Assembly: GCA_958299035.1 (NCBI GenBank)
Contig: CATQJL010000001.1
Span: 10,701,817-10,765,816 of the forward strand
From: Cylicocyclus nassatus
Lineage: Eukaryota; Nematoda; Chromadorea; Rhabditida; Strongylidae
Direction of reading: 5' to 3'
Length of the DNA: 64,000 bases
Program-made: the position numbers and the translations under genes
Shown: positions 35,325-44,226 of the stretch, one piece after another
Position numbering within the stretch: the stretch's first letter is position 1
How the letters are laid out: every line of letters starts with the position of its first letter
The notes under the pieces: generated by a model
Databases searched by the model: none
Seen by the model: only the letters and a program-made list of their open reading frames with translations
Told to the model about the DNA's origin: nothing

Positions 35325-38300
35325 TCATAGTATAATTTGCGCCGCAAATTATACTATGATTTTCCATTATTTCAGAGTATGTCGAAAAAAGTATCAGTCT
35401 TATAAGTACTGCATAAACGCGATCTACCACATAATCAGTTCCTTGTAGGTCAAGAAATTACTTCCGTTGAGATATTTGGTGCAAAAATTATTCTTATCTC
35501 TCTTTTGCTTTTCCATAGAAGGGAGAATAAGCGCCAAAGTTGAGAAAATTCAGTGCTGTTTTGAACCAACTACCTAGTAGCTCTGGTAATCAAGGAAAGG
35601 ATGCAATTCTCACAAAAAAACTGAATCCTTCACTTCGTAGCCATAATTATGGTGGCAATTTAACCTCCACTGATTAAAAAAATGCTCTTTGGCGTTCTAA
35701 TTTTGGTTTTTTATCTCATAGATTTTATTCTACAAAACGAACTTCGTGATACAGCAATTAGTTTTTTAAAATGCCTCATCCAATTGTCTACGGCAAAGAA
35801 AAGAGTTTGTATAAATTATGCAAAAAGAAAGAATGTGAAGTGCAGCAAGCTGGCTTATAGACGAACACAGCGAGACTTAGCTGCTAAGCCGAGTGCTTAA
35901 CGAACTTGCAAAAACTGCGTGCTCATTCAGAAAAGAAAGTTGGAACATATGTCTTGACAAACAATGAAGAATTCGAGATGATGAAAATGGATTCGTGGGG
36001 CAAAAAGATAGGAGATGGATAAAGAAATATTATGTTGCGAGATAGAAAAAACGGAAGTAAAATAGGCAGTAAAATACTTTGTCCATAAGAAATCTGTACG
36101 ACCTAAAATAACCAAATTGTCTATAATCACGAAGACAAGTAGAAAGAGAAGAAGGTAAATATATTTTTTGGCTCAAAAATTTCATCCTGCCCTTATTTCT
36201 ATAGCAAGCTTTTTTCCTCCCAGGCTTTCCAATCTGGGCTACTGTAGAATAAGCGTTCATCACGCGTAAACCAGTATAATAAAAAATTTATTGCGCAAGA
36301 AGCTTCACGGTTTTAACCTTTGGAAACTGTTTACACTATTATCTGATTCTTTGATTTTTTTTGCTATTACCGTGGGTCTAAATGCGAATTAAGTTCAGCC
36401 CGTCGACTGTGGAGCAAAGTGAAGTTTGCGATCGGGTGGCTAGTGGGAACATCAAATTTTCGCAATTTCCGGCCCACGTTTCCGGAATCTTGATGCTAAA
36501 TATAGAAAACGTCAAATTGTCACCGTCTTAAGGCGTCGTCTTTGGGTCTTAATGCTTGCTAAATATAGGAAACTTCAAATTTTCACCGTCTGGTTTATTT
36601 TAGGATATTTGCTAGCGCTAAATTTCAAACATCACTGTTATTTCATATAGAAAAAAATACCTTGATATTAAGTCGCTTCCTAAATCTTATACCAAAAACA
36701 TGAAAAATTCTTATGAAATGCTTAGTTAAATGCAGATTTTGAGTTTTTGTACACTTACAAGCGCGACTTCACCCTGATTATAGATAAATAGAAAGATTTC
36801 CCTTGATGGAAGCGTAAAAAAAATAAAAAATCATAATTTTTGGAAGAAACTTCCATACATAAACTATGTACATCGGGCATATTGACCAACCAAGCACAAT
36901 TTGAATTTTCCTTTTATTAGAAATATTAGAAATAACAGAAATAGATAATTGGAAATACTCAATCTTCAAAGGCACAAGAGAAAGCAATGCAAAATAATTT
37001 TAAGCAGATGTAAACTGATGTTGGTTTTTTCCCCGATCGACACAATGAAGGGCATTTTAGCTAAGGTGTTCCTTTACCAGAATAATGCATTCACTTCCGT
37101 AAATCCTAAAATTCAGCGAAATCAGATACTGAAAAGAAAATAGAAAGCATCTCTGCAGCAAAACGAGCAAATGTAAGAGTTTTTCTTCTCGGTGCACTAA
37201 GCAAATTTCGTTCTCTGAGTCTTTTCTGCATTTTTGCGTTGATGTTCGCATGCAAAAGTACCTGCAGCAAGCGAACAATAAGGCATTTATCCTTCTGCAA
37301 AGATTTCGTGCCTTACGAAGACGTTTTGAATGACACAATGAACATTCAAAGTTGAAGAGAAGGCTAGTGAAGCTAACACAGCCTAAGAAAATTTTTGAAA
37401 AATCAGAAAAATTGACTTTTATTGGTATTTTGCTGGCCACTTCCAAGGTTCGAGAGCAAAATAATACTCAGAATGGTTCAAATACCACGCTTTTGTTTGC
37501 GACTCCATTTGTTTTCTTCGCTATTTCCTGTTGTCAGTCACTGAAAAGGTTCAGTTACCCAAGTACCATAGGTCCACCTCAATGATCAAAGAAAAATATA
37601 CCAATTTTGACAAAGAAGTTATGCAAATCCGTCACGTTATTTGTAAAAGAACCATAAGAAGAAACGCTCCAAATGGAAAGCTTGAGGGAGGAGAGGAGGA
37701 CTGCAGTTTGCGCATAAATTTTCGTGTTGAATTATAATGAGATGTTCATAAGAAGCAGAACATACTTCAGCAAAGAGACGTCCAGACAATTATTGGAAAA
37801 AATTAAACCAGACGAGATAAAAAAAAACACTACAAAAGAACCAAAGAGACCACCTACATACATATGTAAGAGCTTAAATAGGGCCTAAGACGGTTAACAT
37901 GGTTAAGAAACGAGAATACATACGAAATGTAACAAATGTCAGTAGAACGATTGTTCTCACTGAGAATTTAGCATCTTTGTGGGTAATTTTGATAATTTTC
38001 TCTTTTGTGCCCTACCTCAGAAAACTCACAACTGTACGCCTGAGTTTTACATTACATTTAAAATGTGGTTTAAATGATGTTTATGAAAACTCATGATCTA
38101 AAAGTCGAAATATCGCATCAACGGTGGGCATGTTCTCCAGAGCACGAAATGCATATGAAATCAAGGGTGTTCGAGCGAAAAAATGCTTACTCATGCGTTT
38201 TGAAAGTAGTACATGTTTCATAAAAAAAGAAACAAAATCCGGCTTTTTTCTACTCTTTTTTAGAATTTCCTATGTAGGCTATCACTCCTCTGATATCACT

Positions 38301-38455
38301 CAAATTTATGTGGGTAATTTGTTTTTTGCTTGTAAATAAGTGAAAAAACTCACATTTCTTCCAAAAACTCACGAGAAATTTTCAAAAAAATTCCTGACTT
38401 GGCTTAGCTTCGTCACTCCTTTGCAAAATTTCAATGTTACCAAAGTTCTACAAGT

Positions 38456-38820
38456 TGTTGATGATTTCTGGATCATCAACCATTGATGAACTCTATAATC
38501 TGTATAGCCTACGGGATCCCCGTAGGCTAAATGGTGAGCTACTCACTCTCGAGTATCTAATCACTCAAGAGTGAGTGGTACCTGTGCGCCAGGAGTGTAG
38601 CCAATCGGCGGCATCTCCTTTTAAGCACAACTCGTATACTTTGTACCTTGTATTCGGTTTGGCTCCGCCTTTCTTCCTATATAAGGAGCCTCCGAATGTA
38701 TTAGAGGTTGCTCCCCGGTCCACACCGGGACACCTCGATAATCGCTCTCAACTAATCTACGCCAGTGTGAATAAATATTCCACACTACTTCGTCTACCCT
38801 AATTCACTTGGTACACACCA
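38456..38820 (+). repeat. 5' LTR of the BEL/Pao-like element
   Basis: TG...CA ends. The U3 side opens with three successive palindromes: GTTGATGAT-ttctgg-ATCATCAAC (38457-38480), AGCCTACGGG-atc-CCCGTAGGCT (38508-38530), and ACTCACTCT...AGAGTGAGT (about 38541-38577). A TATA box and a polyadenylation signal follow. A 75-codon frame inside it (38575-38802) occurs in both LTRs and begins with a non-ATG codon, so it is not a gene. Confidence 0.9.
38678..38775 (+). promoter_or_regulatory. LTR promoter TATA box and poly(A) signal
   Basis: TATATAAGG at 38678-38686 and AATAAA at 38770-38775 are spaced about 90 bp apart in the 5' LTR, and again at 42744 and 42836 in the 3' LTR. The order TATA then AATAAA places U3-R-U5 in the usual way: transcription would start about 25-30 bp after the TATA, and R would include the AATAAA. 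Confidence 0.65.
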
Positions 38821-38823
38821 AAT

Positions 38824-38836
38824 TGGTGCATCGGCC
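38824..38836 (+). promoter_or_regulatory. Primer-binding site for tRNA-Gly
   Basis: TGGTGCATCGGCC, three bases after the 5' LTR, is complementary to the 3' end of a metazoan tRNA-Gly (…GGCCGATGCACCA). From family knowledge, BEL/Pao elements often prime from tRNA-Gly. The 13-base perfect match is strong support for the orientation and for the LTR boundary. Confidence 0.85.
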
Positions 38837-38845
38837 AGTGAACTT

Positions 38846-39534
38846 CCTTGCAATTCCTGAGCGACTCCTTTACCTAAGGAACGGGAATTCAAGGCCTAAG
38901 ACCCGCGTGGCAGGTACTCCACTAATTGATTGAACCCTTCTGAGCTCTCTCTTCGTGAGACGACCAGAAGTTAGTAAAAGCGTTAGTTGGCAGGCTTCTT
39001 CACTGATTAATTGAACCCCTCTGAGCTCTCTCTTCGTGAGACGACCAGAAGGTAGTAAAAGCGTCAACCGAAGAAATTTCACTGGTCAATTGAACCCCTC
39101 TGAGCTCTCTCTTCGTGAGACGACCAGAAGGTAGTAAAAGCCCCAGCTGAATACTTCTGCACTAATTAATTGAACCCTTCTAAGCTCTCTCTTCGTGAGA
39201 CGACCAGAAGGTAGTAAAAGCGTTAGTTGGCAGAAAATCACTGATTAATTGAAACCTTCTGAGCTCTCTTCCCGTAAGACGACCAGAAGTTGGTAAAAGC
39301 GTCAGCTCAAGAATTCTCACTGGTTAATTGAACCTTTCTGAGCTCTCTTCCCGTGAGACGACCAGAAAGTAGTAAAAGCCCCGGTTGAAGAACTTCTCAC
39401 CATTGATTAATTGAACTCTTTTGAGCTCTCTTTTCGTAAGACGACCAGAAGTTAGTAAAAGCGTCATTTGGTAAGACAAACACCACTGCAAATTGAACAT
39501 CTCTGTGCTCTCTTTACATAAGACGACCAGAGAT
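38846..39534 (+). repeat. Array of one divergent plus eight tandem covarying hairpins in the leader
   Basis: The eight hairpins lie at about 38937-38970, 39017-39052, 39096-39131, 39176-39211, 39256-39289, 39334-39369, 39418-39451 and 39499-39534, with a period of 79-83 bp. Each is an outer stem (CUUCUG/CAGAAG), an internal loop AGCUC/CGAC, an inner 4-bp stem and a 5-base loop (UUCGU, CCCGU or UACAU). The outer stem covaries (CUUUCUG/CAGAAAG in copy 6, AUCUCUG/CAGAGAU in copy 8). The inner stem is UCUC/GAGA in copies 1-4 and UCUU/AAGA in 5, 7 and 8, with a U-G intermediate in 6. GUAGUAAAAG-like and UUAAUUGAAC-like strings flank each. A ninth structure (38846-38894) after the primer site has the same plan with different stems (CCUUGcAAUUCC with GGGAAUUCAAGG, UCCUU/AAGGA) and keeps UGAGC. 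The role is unknown. Confidence 0.8.
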
Positions 39535-39870
39535 CAATAAAGGACCAGTTGGCAATAGCTAACAAGTTCAAAGTTCATCCAGAATTTGAGCTTCAATTGC
39601 TATCAATCCTCACGGTACAGGTTCAACACACCTCACCGCCCAGTACAGCGTACAAGCCAACCAGGCACGCTTGCTGACAGCTAGTAGAAGCTCGGCACTC
39701 AATTGCCAGCTCACTAGAAGGCTTCCTTGCACCCAGTAAGGACAGCTGTTACAAGAGGCCAGCCTTGCTGTCGTCCTCTAAAGTCTACAACGAGGATACG
39801 CATCTCACGTTGCGACGCTCGCCATCAGCACTTAACGGAAGCACCGAACACAACTTTGTGCGATACAAAA

Positions 39871-42363
39871 ATGGCAGCGCTCCAAATCTTCAAATCGAAA
39901 ATCAACAATGCCTGCGCACTTGTGAAATCATACGAGTCGGAAGTGAATAAAATTGACACACCATTCACTTTTCCTGTGGACAAGACTGAATGCGAAACAT
40001 ACATCAAAAGGAAAATGGGAGAAATCACGCATTTGCTCAATTCTCTCCAAAATGCCGTCAGACTTCAAGACACTCAAGTAAATGCCGCAATTGAATATGT
40101 CGGCTCAAGAAACGAGGAAAAAGAGAGAGAAAAGCTGATGACTGAACTCAGCAAACACCTTGAGTTAGAGTCTCTTCATCTGGAGGTCATGGCAGTACAG
40201 TGGCAGAACAAGATCCAGTTCCGACAACATGAACTCAAGGAACAAAGTGCGCTTGTGCACTGCAGTACTCCGAGCATACCGAGTCAGCCAAGTAGCGAAG
40301 TTGGGCAAGCTGGAACTCCGGAACGCAACGAAAGGCAGATCAAAATTCGGAAGCCCATGCTTGAAATTCCGACGTTCTCAGGCAACTTCCGGGAGTTCAA
40401 CAGTTTCTGGACTGTCTTCGAATCACTTATTCACACCGACGAGGAGCTATCCAACACGGACAAGTTCTTGTTTCTGAAACAAGCCTTGAAGGGAAAAGCA
40501 GCAGACACCCTGAGCTGCATTCCCGTTGTTGGAGAAAGATATCAGACAGCGATAGATATCTTGAAAAAACATTTCGATCGCTCTGCCAACATGGCAGACA
40601 TACTCATCAACGAGATCGAAAAACTACCCAGGGCCTCAGATGATCCGAAAGATTGTCGTGGCACCTTTGAAGCAATCAACTCAAGGATTATCCACCTGGA
40701 GCAAACTGGGGCAAAGATGAACGCAGACAGAATTTGGCGTCGAATAATCTTCTCCAAATTTCCCGAATCCATCTGTACGACCACCATCCAGAAAGAAGCG
40801 GTACAAGATGATCCATTTGATGTCAGCGAAATACTGAACACCATCGACAGCATCATTTTACTACGAGAAACAATCTCGCTAACGACGGAGACTCTCTTTC
40901 CAACCGACTACCACTCGAATAACCAAGAAAATGAAAGGAGTACTACATACGAAGAAAACGAACACTTTACGAAACCAGGACGCTTGCGTTTATGTGGACA
41001 ACCACATTCGCCTTATACCTGCCCGAGATACACCACTCCAGAAGCTCGGCGACGTGAAGCGACAAACCAAGGAGCGTGCTGGAGATGTTTCGTAAGAAAC
41101 CACGACTCAAACGCTTGTACGAATACTGGAGTATGCCCTAAATGCCAGAGGTCGCACCACGGATCTCTTTGCATGCCAGAAGAAAGACGACGCAGTGGAT
41201 TCTTCGCACAATCCCGCGATCCTGCAGTCGATCATCAACATTCACCTCCTTGGACACAACATGACACCAACCAGGATTGTCGCGAGATTAGTAACATGCA
41301 CGTCGTACAAGGCTCGGAGAATAAACAAGGAGTCCACATCTCAGACGTACTTCCACTTGCGCACAATCAGTGCGTTCTTCAAATCGCCTCAGCATTGATT
41401 TTCAATGAAGCAGAGTGGGACTACCAACCAACGACCATACTTCTTGACTCCGGGGCGCAACGAAGCTTCATCGAAGCAAGACTCTGTGAAGAACTAAAGC
41501 TTCCAATCGCTCGAACTACTTCTTTCACTACATCAGGAATGGGCGAACATCAAGAGAAATTCAACTCATCTGAAGTGCACATCACCTTGAAGAGTCTTCA
41601 CAGCTCCGAGAAGCTCAAGAAGTTGTCATTGCATACAAAGCAGAAGCTGACTACCGATATGCAGACGGCAAGCCTCACGGAGGCCGACTTGCGTTTCATC
41701 GAAGACGGAAAGCTGATGATTGCTCAGGATACGCTCTCTCACAAAAGCCTTCTACCGGACCTGATCATCGGGCAAGACCTCATAAATCTTGTCATCCTTC
41801 GAAATGAGAGAGTGCTCACGCTCCCCTCAGGGCTCATTTTGACCCCAACAATTTTCGGATACGTCATATCAGGAACAAGTCGCACCGCCACTACAGCAAG
41901 ACCCGTTAGTACCTTCGGCTGCATATCAACGCCACAGGAAACATCTCCGCCAACAAAACTACAACAATTCCCTTCATCTAAAGGAAGGAAACCCAGAAAG
42001 ATGGGGCAGACGCTCAGAGCTTTCATCTTCCGTGAAGCTCAAGCAGACAGACAACGTTGGCTGAACACAATCCGTTCCCTTTCAAACTCTTCCGATGGCT
42101 CTGCGATGATGTCGAATGAAATGACCACCACCTCGTCGTATCTTAGGAAGCAAGCAGAGACAATGATGACAAAGGGCAGACATCACAGAAGTTCACGCTT
42201 TATCAAAACGGCGCCTACCGGGAAGATGACCGTCAATAATGCTTCTACTATGAATTCAAAATCAATGACGAAGAAGAAAAGGCGACGACGACGAGCAATG
42301 CCAAAACGAAATTCGCCTCCATCAACCACCTCAACTGATCATACCATTGTGCATATATTGTGA
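39871..42363 (+). CDS. Gag-protease polyprotein of the BEL/Pao-like element
   Basis: The first in-frame ATG (39871, after AAAA) gives 830 residues; the frame is open upstream to 39727 without an ATG. Domains: an N-terminal helical part; a DUF1759-type gag core at about 155-310 (KPMLEIPTFSGNFREFNSFW, LKGKAADTL); a zinc region at about 375-435 with CGQPHSPYTC, a knuckle CWRCFVRNHDSNAC (CX2CX4HX4C, 403-416) and CPKCQRSHHGSLC; and an aspartic protease (DUF1758 type) with catalytic LLDSGAQRSF (Asp526), ending near GYVISG (663-668). The last 160 residues are not the reverse transcriptase expected there. They form a Ser/Thr/Lys-rich tail with KKKRRRRR at 801-808, possibly an accidental frame beyond a deletion. 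Gag would form particles and package RNA; the protease would process it; pol must come from another element. Confidence 0.85.
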   Translation: MAALQIFKSKINNACALVKSYESEVNKIDTPFTFPVDKTECETYIKRKMGEITHLLNSLQNAVRLQDTQVNAAIEYVGSRNEEKEREKLMTELSKHLELESLHLEVMAVQWQNKIQFRQHELKEQSALVHCSTPSIPSQPSSEVGQAGTPERNERQIKIRKPMLEIPTFSGNFREFNSFWTVFESLIHTDEELSNTDKFLFLKQALKGKAADTLSCIPVVGERYQTAIDILKKHFDRSANMADILINEIEKLPRASDDPKDCRGTFEAINSRIIHLEQTGAKMNADRIWRRIIFSKFPESICTTTIQKEAVQDDPFDVSEILNTIDSIILLRETISLTTETLFPTDYHSNNQENERSTTYEENEHFTKPGRLRLCGQPHSPYTCPRYTTPEARRREATNQGACWRCFVRNHDSNACTNTGVCPKCQRSHHGSLCMPEERRRSGFFAQSRDPAVDHQHSPPWTQHDTNQDCREISNMHVVQGSENKQGVHISDVLPLAHNQCVLQIASALIFNEAEWDYQPTTILLDSGAQRSFIEARLCEELKLPIARTTSFTTSGMGEHQEKFNSSEVHITLKSLHSSEKLKKLSLHTKQKLTTDMQTASLTEADLRFIEDGKLMIAQDTLSHKSLLPDLIIGQDLINLVILRNERVLTLPSGLILTPTIFGYVISGTSRTATTARPVSTFGCISTPQETSPPTKLQQFPSSKGRKPRKMGQTLRAFIFREAQADRQRWLNTIRSLSNSSDGSAMMSNEMTTTSSYLRKQAETMMTKGRHHRSSRFIKTAPTGKMTVNNASTMNSKSMTKKKRRRRRAMPKRNSPPSTTSTDHTIVHIL

Positions 42364-42521
42364 ATTGAATTAATTTCGTGTGAATGTTAACATTATTTGC
42401 AGCTCTTATTCAAGATCGCTGTTCTGTATACATAATGCTCACTAACTTACTAGTCAACCTCACATGTGTCCACACTCATCAAGATCTTACCAGATCTCAC
42501 TTTCCTCTCGCTCGCCCGGAG

Positions 42522-42886
42522 TGTTGATGATTTCTGGATCATCAACCATTGATGAACTCTATAATCTGTATAGCCTACGGGATCCCCGTAGGCTAAATGG
42601 TGAGCTACTCACTCTCGAGTATCTAATCACTCAAGAGTGAGTGGTACCTGTGCGCCAGGAGTGTAGCCAATCGGCGGCATCTCCTTTTAAGCACAACTCG
42701 TATACTTTGTACCTTGTATTCGGTTTGGCTCCGCCTTTCTTCCTATATAAGGAGCCTCCGAATGTATTAGAGGTTGCTCCCCGGTCCACACCGGGACACC
42801 TCGATAATCGCTCTCAACTAATCTACGCCAGTGTGAATAAATATTCCACACTACTTCGTCTACCCTAATTCACTTGGTACACACCA
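42522..42886 (+). repeat. 3' LTR of the BEL/Pao-like element
   Basis: A direct repeat of 38456-38820 at an offset of 4066 bases. I see no differences over 365 bp, including the palindromes, TATA box (42744) and AATAAA (42836). It is followed by AAATCCCAAAAAGAAGAG, which is segment-A sequence homologous to 60814 onward in copy C. Confidence 0.9.
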
Positions 42887-44121
42887 AAATCCCAAAAAGA
42901 AGAGATTACCCTTCCTTTCAAAAATATTTTCTCGTATTTATTTTCTGTTTTTTCCGACTAATTTTGGGCTTAAAGTAGAGTAGGAAATACCGCCACACCC
43001 CTCATAATTTCCTGCAAACCGCGAAAGGTGTCGGTGAAACAGCAAAATGTTGCACATGGGAAACTTTCCTTCCATGCAGGATGCTAGGCTTTTTTCTTCA
43101 TCGCATGGAGTTAATTTAGCTTTCTGATTCTTCTCTGCATTTTTGCGTCGGCAAACGCAGAAAAAAGCTTCTGCAACAGCTAACAATAAGGCATTTCATC
43201 CTCCGCAGTATTTTTCAATGCACTGTCAAGCGCGCCCCAAAACGACATTCGTAAAGATCACATATTTCTAAGTTTGGAGAATGGCGAATAAAAACCGAAT
43301 TTTTATATCCTGCGATTTTCGTAGAATTTTCACCTCTGTTTGACCAAAAAATGAAATAATGTGATGCTGACCGAATGACATATGTACTAACGAGAAATGG
43401 CTTACATTATGGGCTCAACAATTAATCCATATGGATTATAGGCTCCAGTTCGCAATTTCACTCTTTCTTTCAATGTTAGGACGGTTAGAATCAAGTACTT
43501 GAACCGATTTCTAACTTTTTTCACAAGGATCTTTAAATGAACAAATTTTTAGCAGTTTGAACAATAATATAAGATTTGACCAGAAATACCCTATATAAAA
43601 TATTTTTAAAAAAATGGAGCGGGCGAACACCACTTTTAGAAAAGAAACTCACAATCAGTTGCGCGACATGAAATGGATACATGAAAAAAAAAATAAATGA
43701 GACTGAAAAGAAATGCCAAATCAAGGTCATATCTTTTATGAATGCCTAAGATAAATATAAGCGATTGCTGCATATTACTTACATGACTATATGTGTGGAT
43801 TTAGGCTTTCTGCACACCATTTATAGGATTGATTATACGAGGGCCTAGTCATTTTTACGAAAAATCCGTTTGATACGATGAGCCCTTATGGAGTCACAAA
43901 GCACTAAAATGAAAGGAGCTACCCGCTTATGGGGTTGTTTACTCATAAAACTCAACTTATATGTGTATGGCGCATGTTGAGCAAAGGGAAATAACAAGTG
44001 CAAATGTTGCCCTTGAAGAGAACTTCCATGGTAGAAACGTGCTTGCTTAGAACAGAACTGTTTCGAACAAAATCGGAAGTGCAACAAAGCGAAGTCGAGG
44101 CGTCGACAACGAAGACGAAGT

Positions 44122-44226
44122 GAGCAGTGGCTGCAATTGACGAAATTCAATTGAGGTCGAATGCCGAGTGATGGACGAGCAGCTCGTCGCCTTCTATGGT
44201 GCTTGTGAAAAGCATCCCCAGAGCAA
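44122..44226. other. Near-identical 105-bp block (copy A)
   Basis: From GCAGTGGCTGCAATTGACG to CATCCCCAGAGCAAC. The same block is at 52796-52900 and 62466-62570 with one or two differences each, although surrounding DNA is much more diverged. It contains the palindrome GACGAGCAGCTCGTC. On the minus strand it can be read as a short last exon (VALGMLFTSTIEGDELLVHH..., stop) after a TTTTTTAG in A and TTTTTCAG in B. Copy C has lost that AG, and the A-B differences are non-synonymous, so coding is doubtful. Confidence 0.6.

Larger units (their letters stand above)
38456..42886 (+). mobile_element. BEL/Pao-like LTR retrotransposon lacking pol (non-autonomous)
   Basis: 4431 bp, bounded by two 365-bp direct repeats starting TGTTGATGAT and ending ACACACCA that look identical. 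The order is 5' LTR, tRNA-Gly primer site, a 1-kb leader with a hairpin array, a gag-protease ORF, 158 bp, and the 3' LTR. Reverse transcriptase, RNase H and integrase, normally over 1000 residues downstream of the protease in BEL/Pao, are absent. The insertion lies in copy A of the segmental array; copy C (about 60800-60830) keeps the site without it. Flanks are ...CTACAAGT on the left and AAATCCC on the right, so a target duplication is at best AAGT/AAAT. I see no good polypurine tract before the 3' LTR (GCTCGCCCGGAG). Identical LTRs with an open ORF imply a recent insertion, with pol supplied in trans. Confidence 0.85.

Noticed and set aside
34614..35430. Frames with repeated TYVCMSVCM and GAGIWHRGV peptides
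   Set aside because: They come from the microsatellite and inverted arms of the Helitron-type element; the same peptides appear at 63401-63619.
38575..38802. 75-codon frame repeated exactly at 42641-42868
   Set aside because: It lies inside the two LTRs, starts at a non-ATG codon, and is identical only because the LTRs are.
39727..39870. N-terminal extension of gag to give 878 residues
   Set aside because: The first codon is TTG; the first ATG in frame is 39871 with a better context.
38456..42886. Ty3/gypsy or retrovirus identity for the LTR element
   Set aside because: DUF1759-type gag, the DSGA protease and the tRNA-Gly primer site fit BEL/Pao; there is no envelope-like frame.
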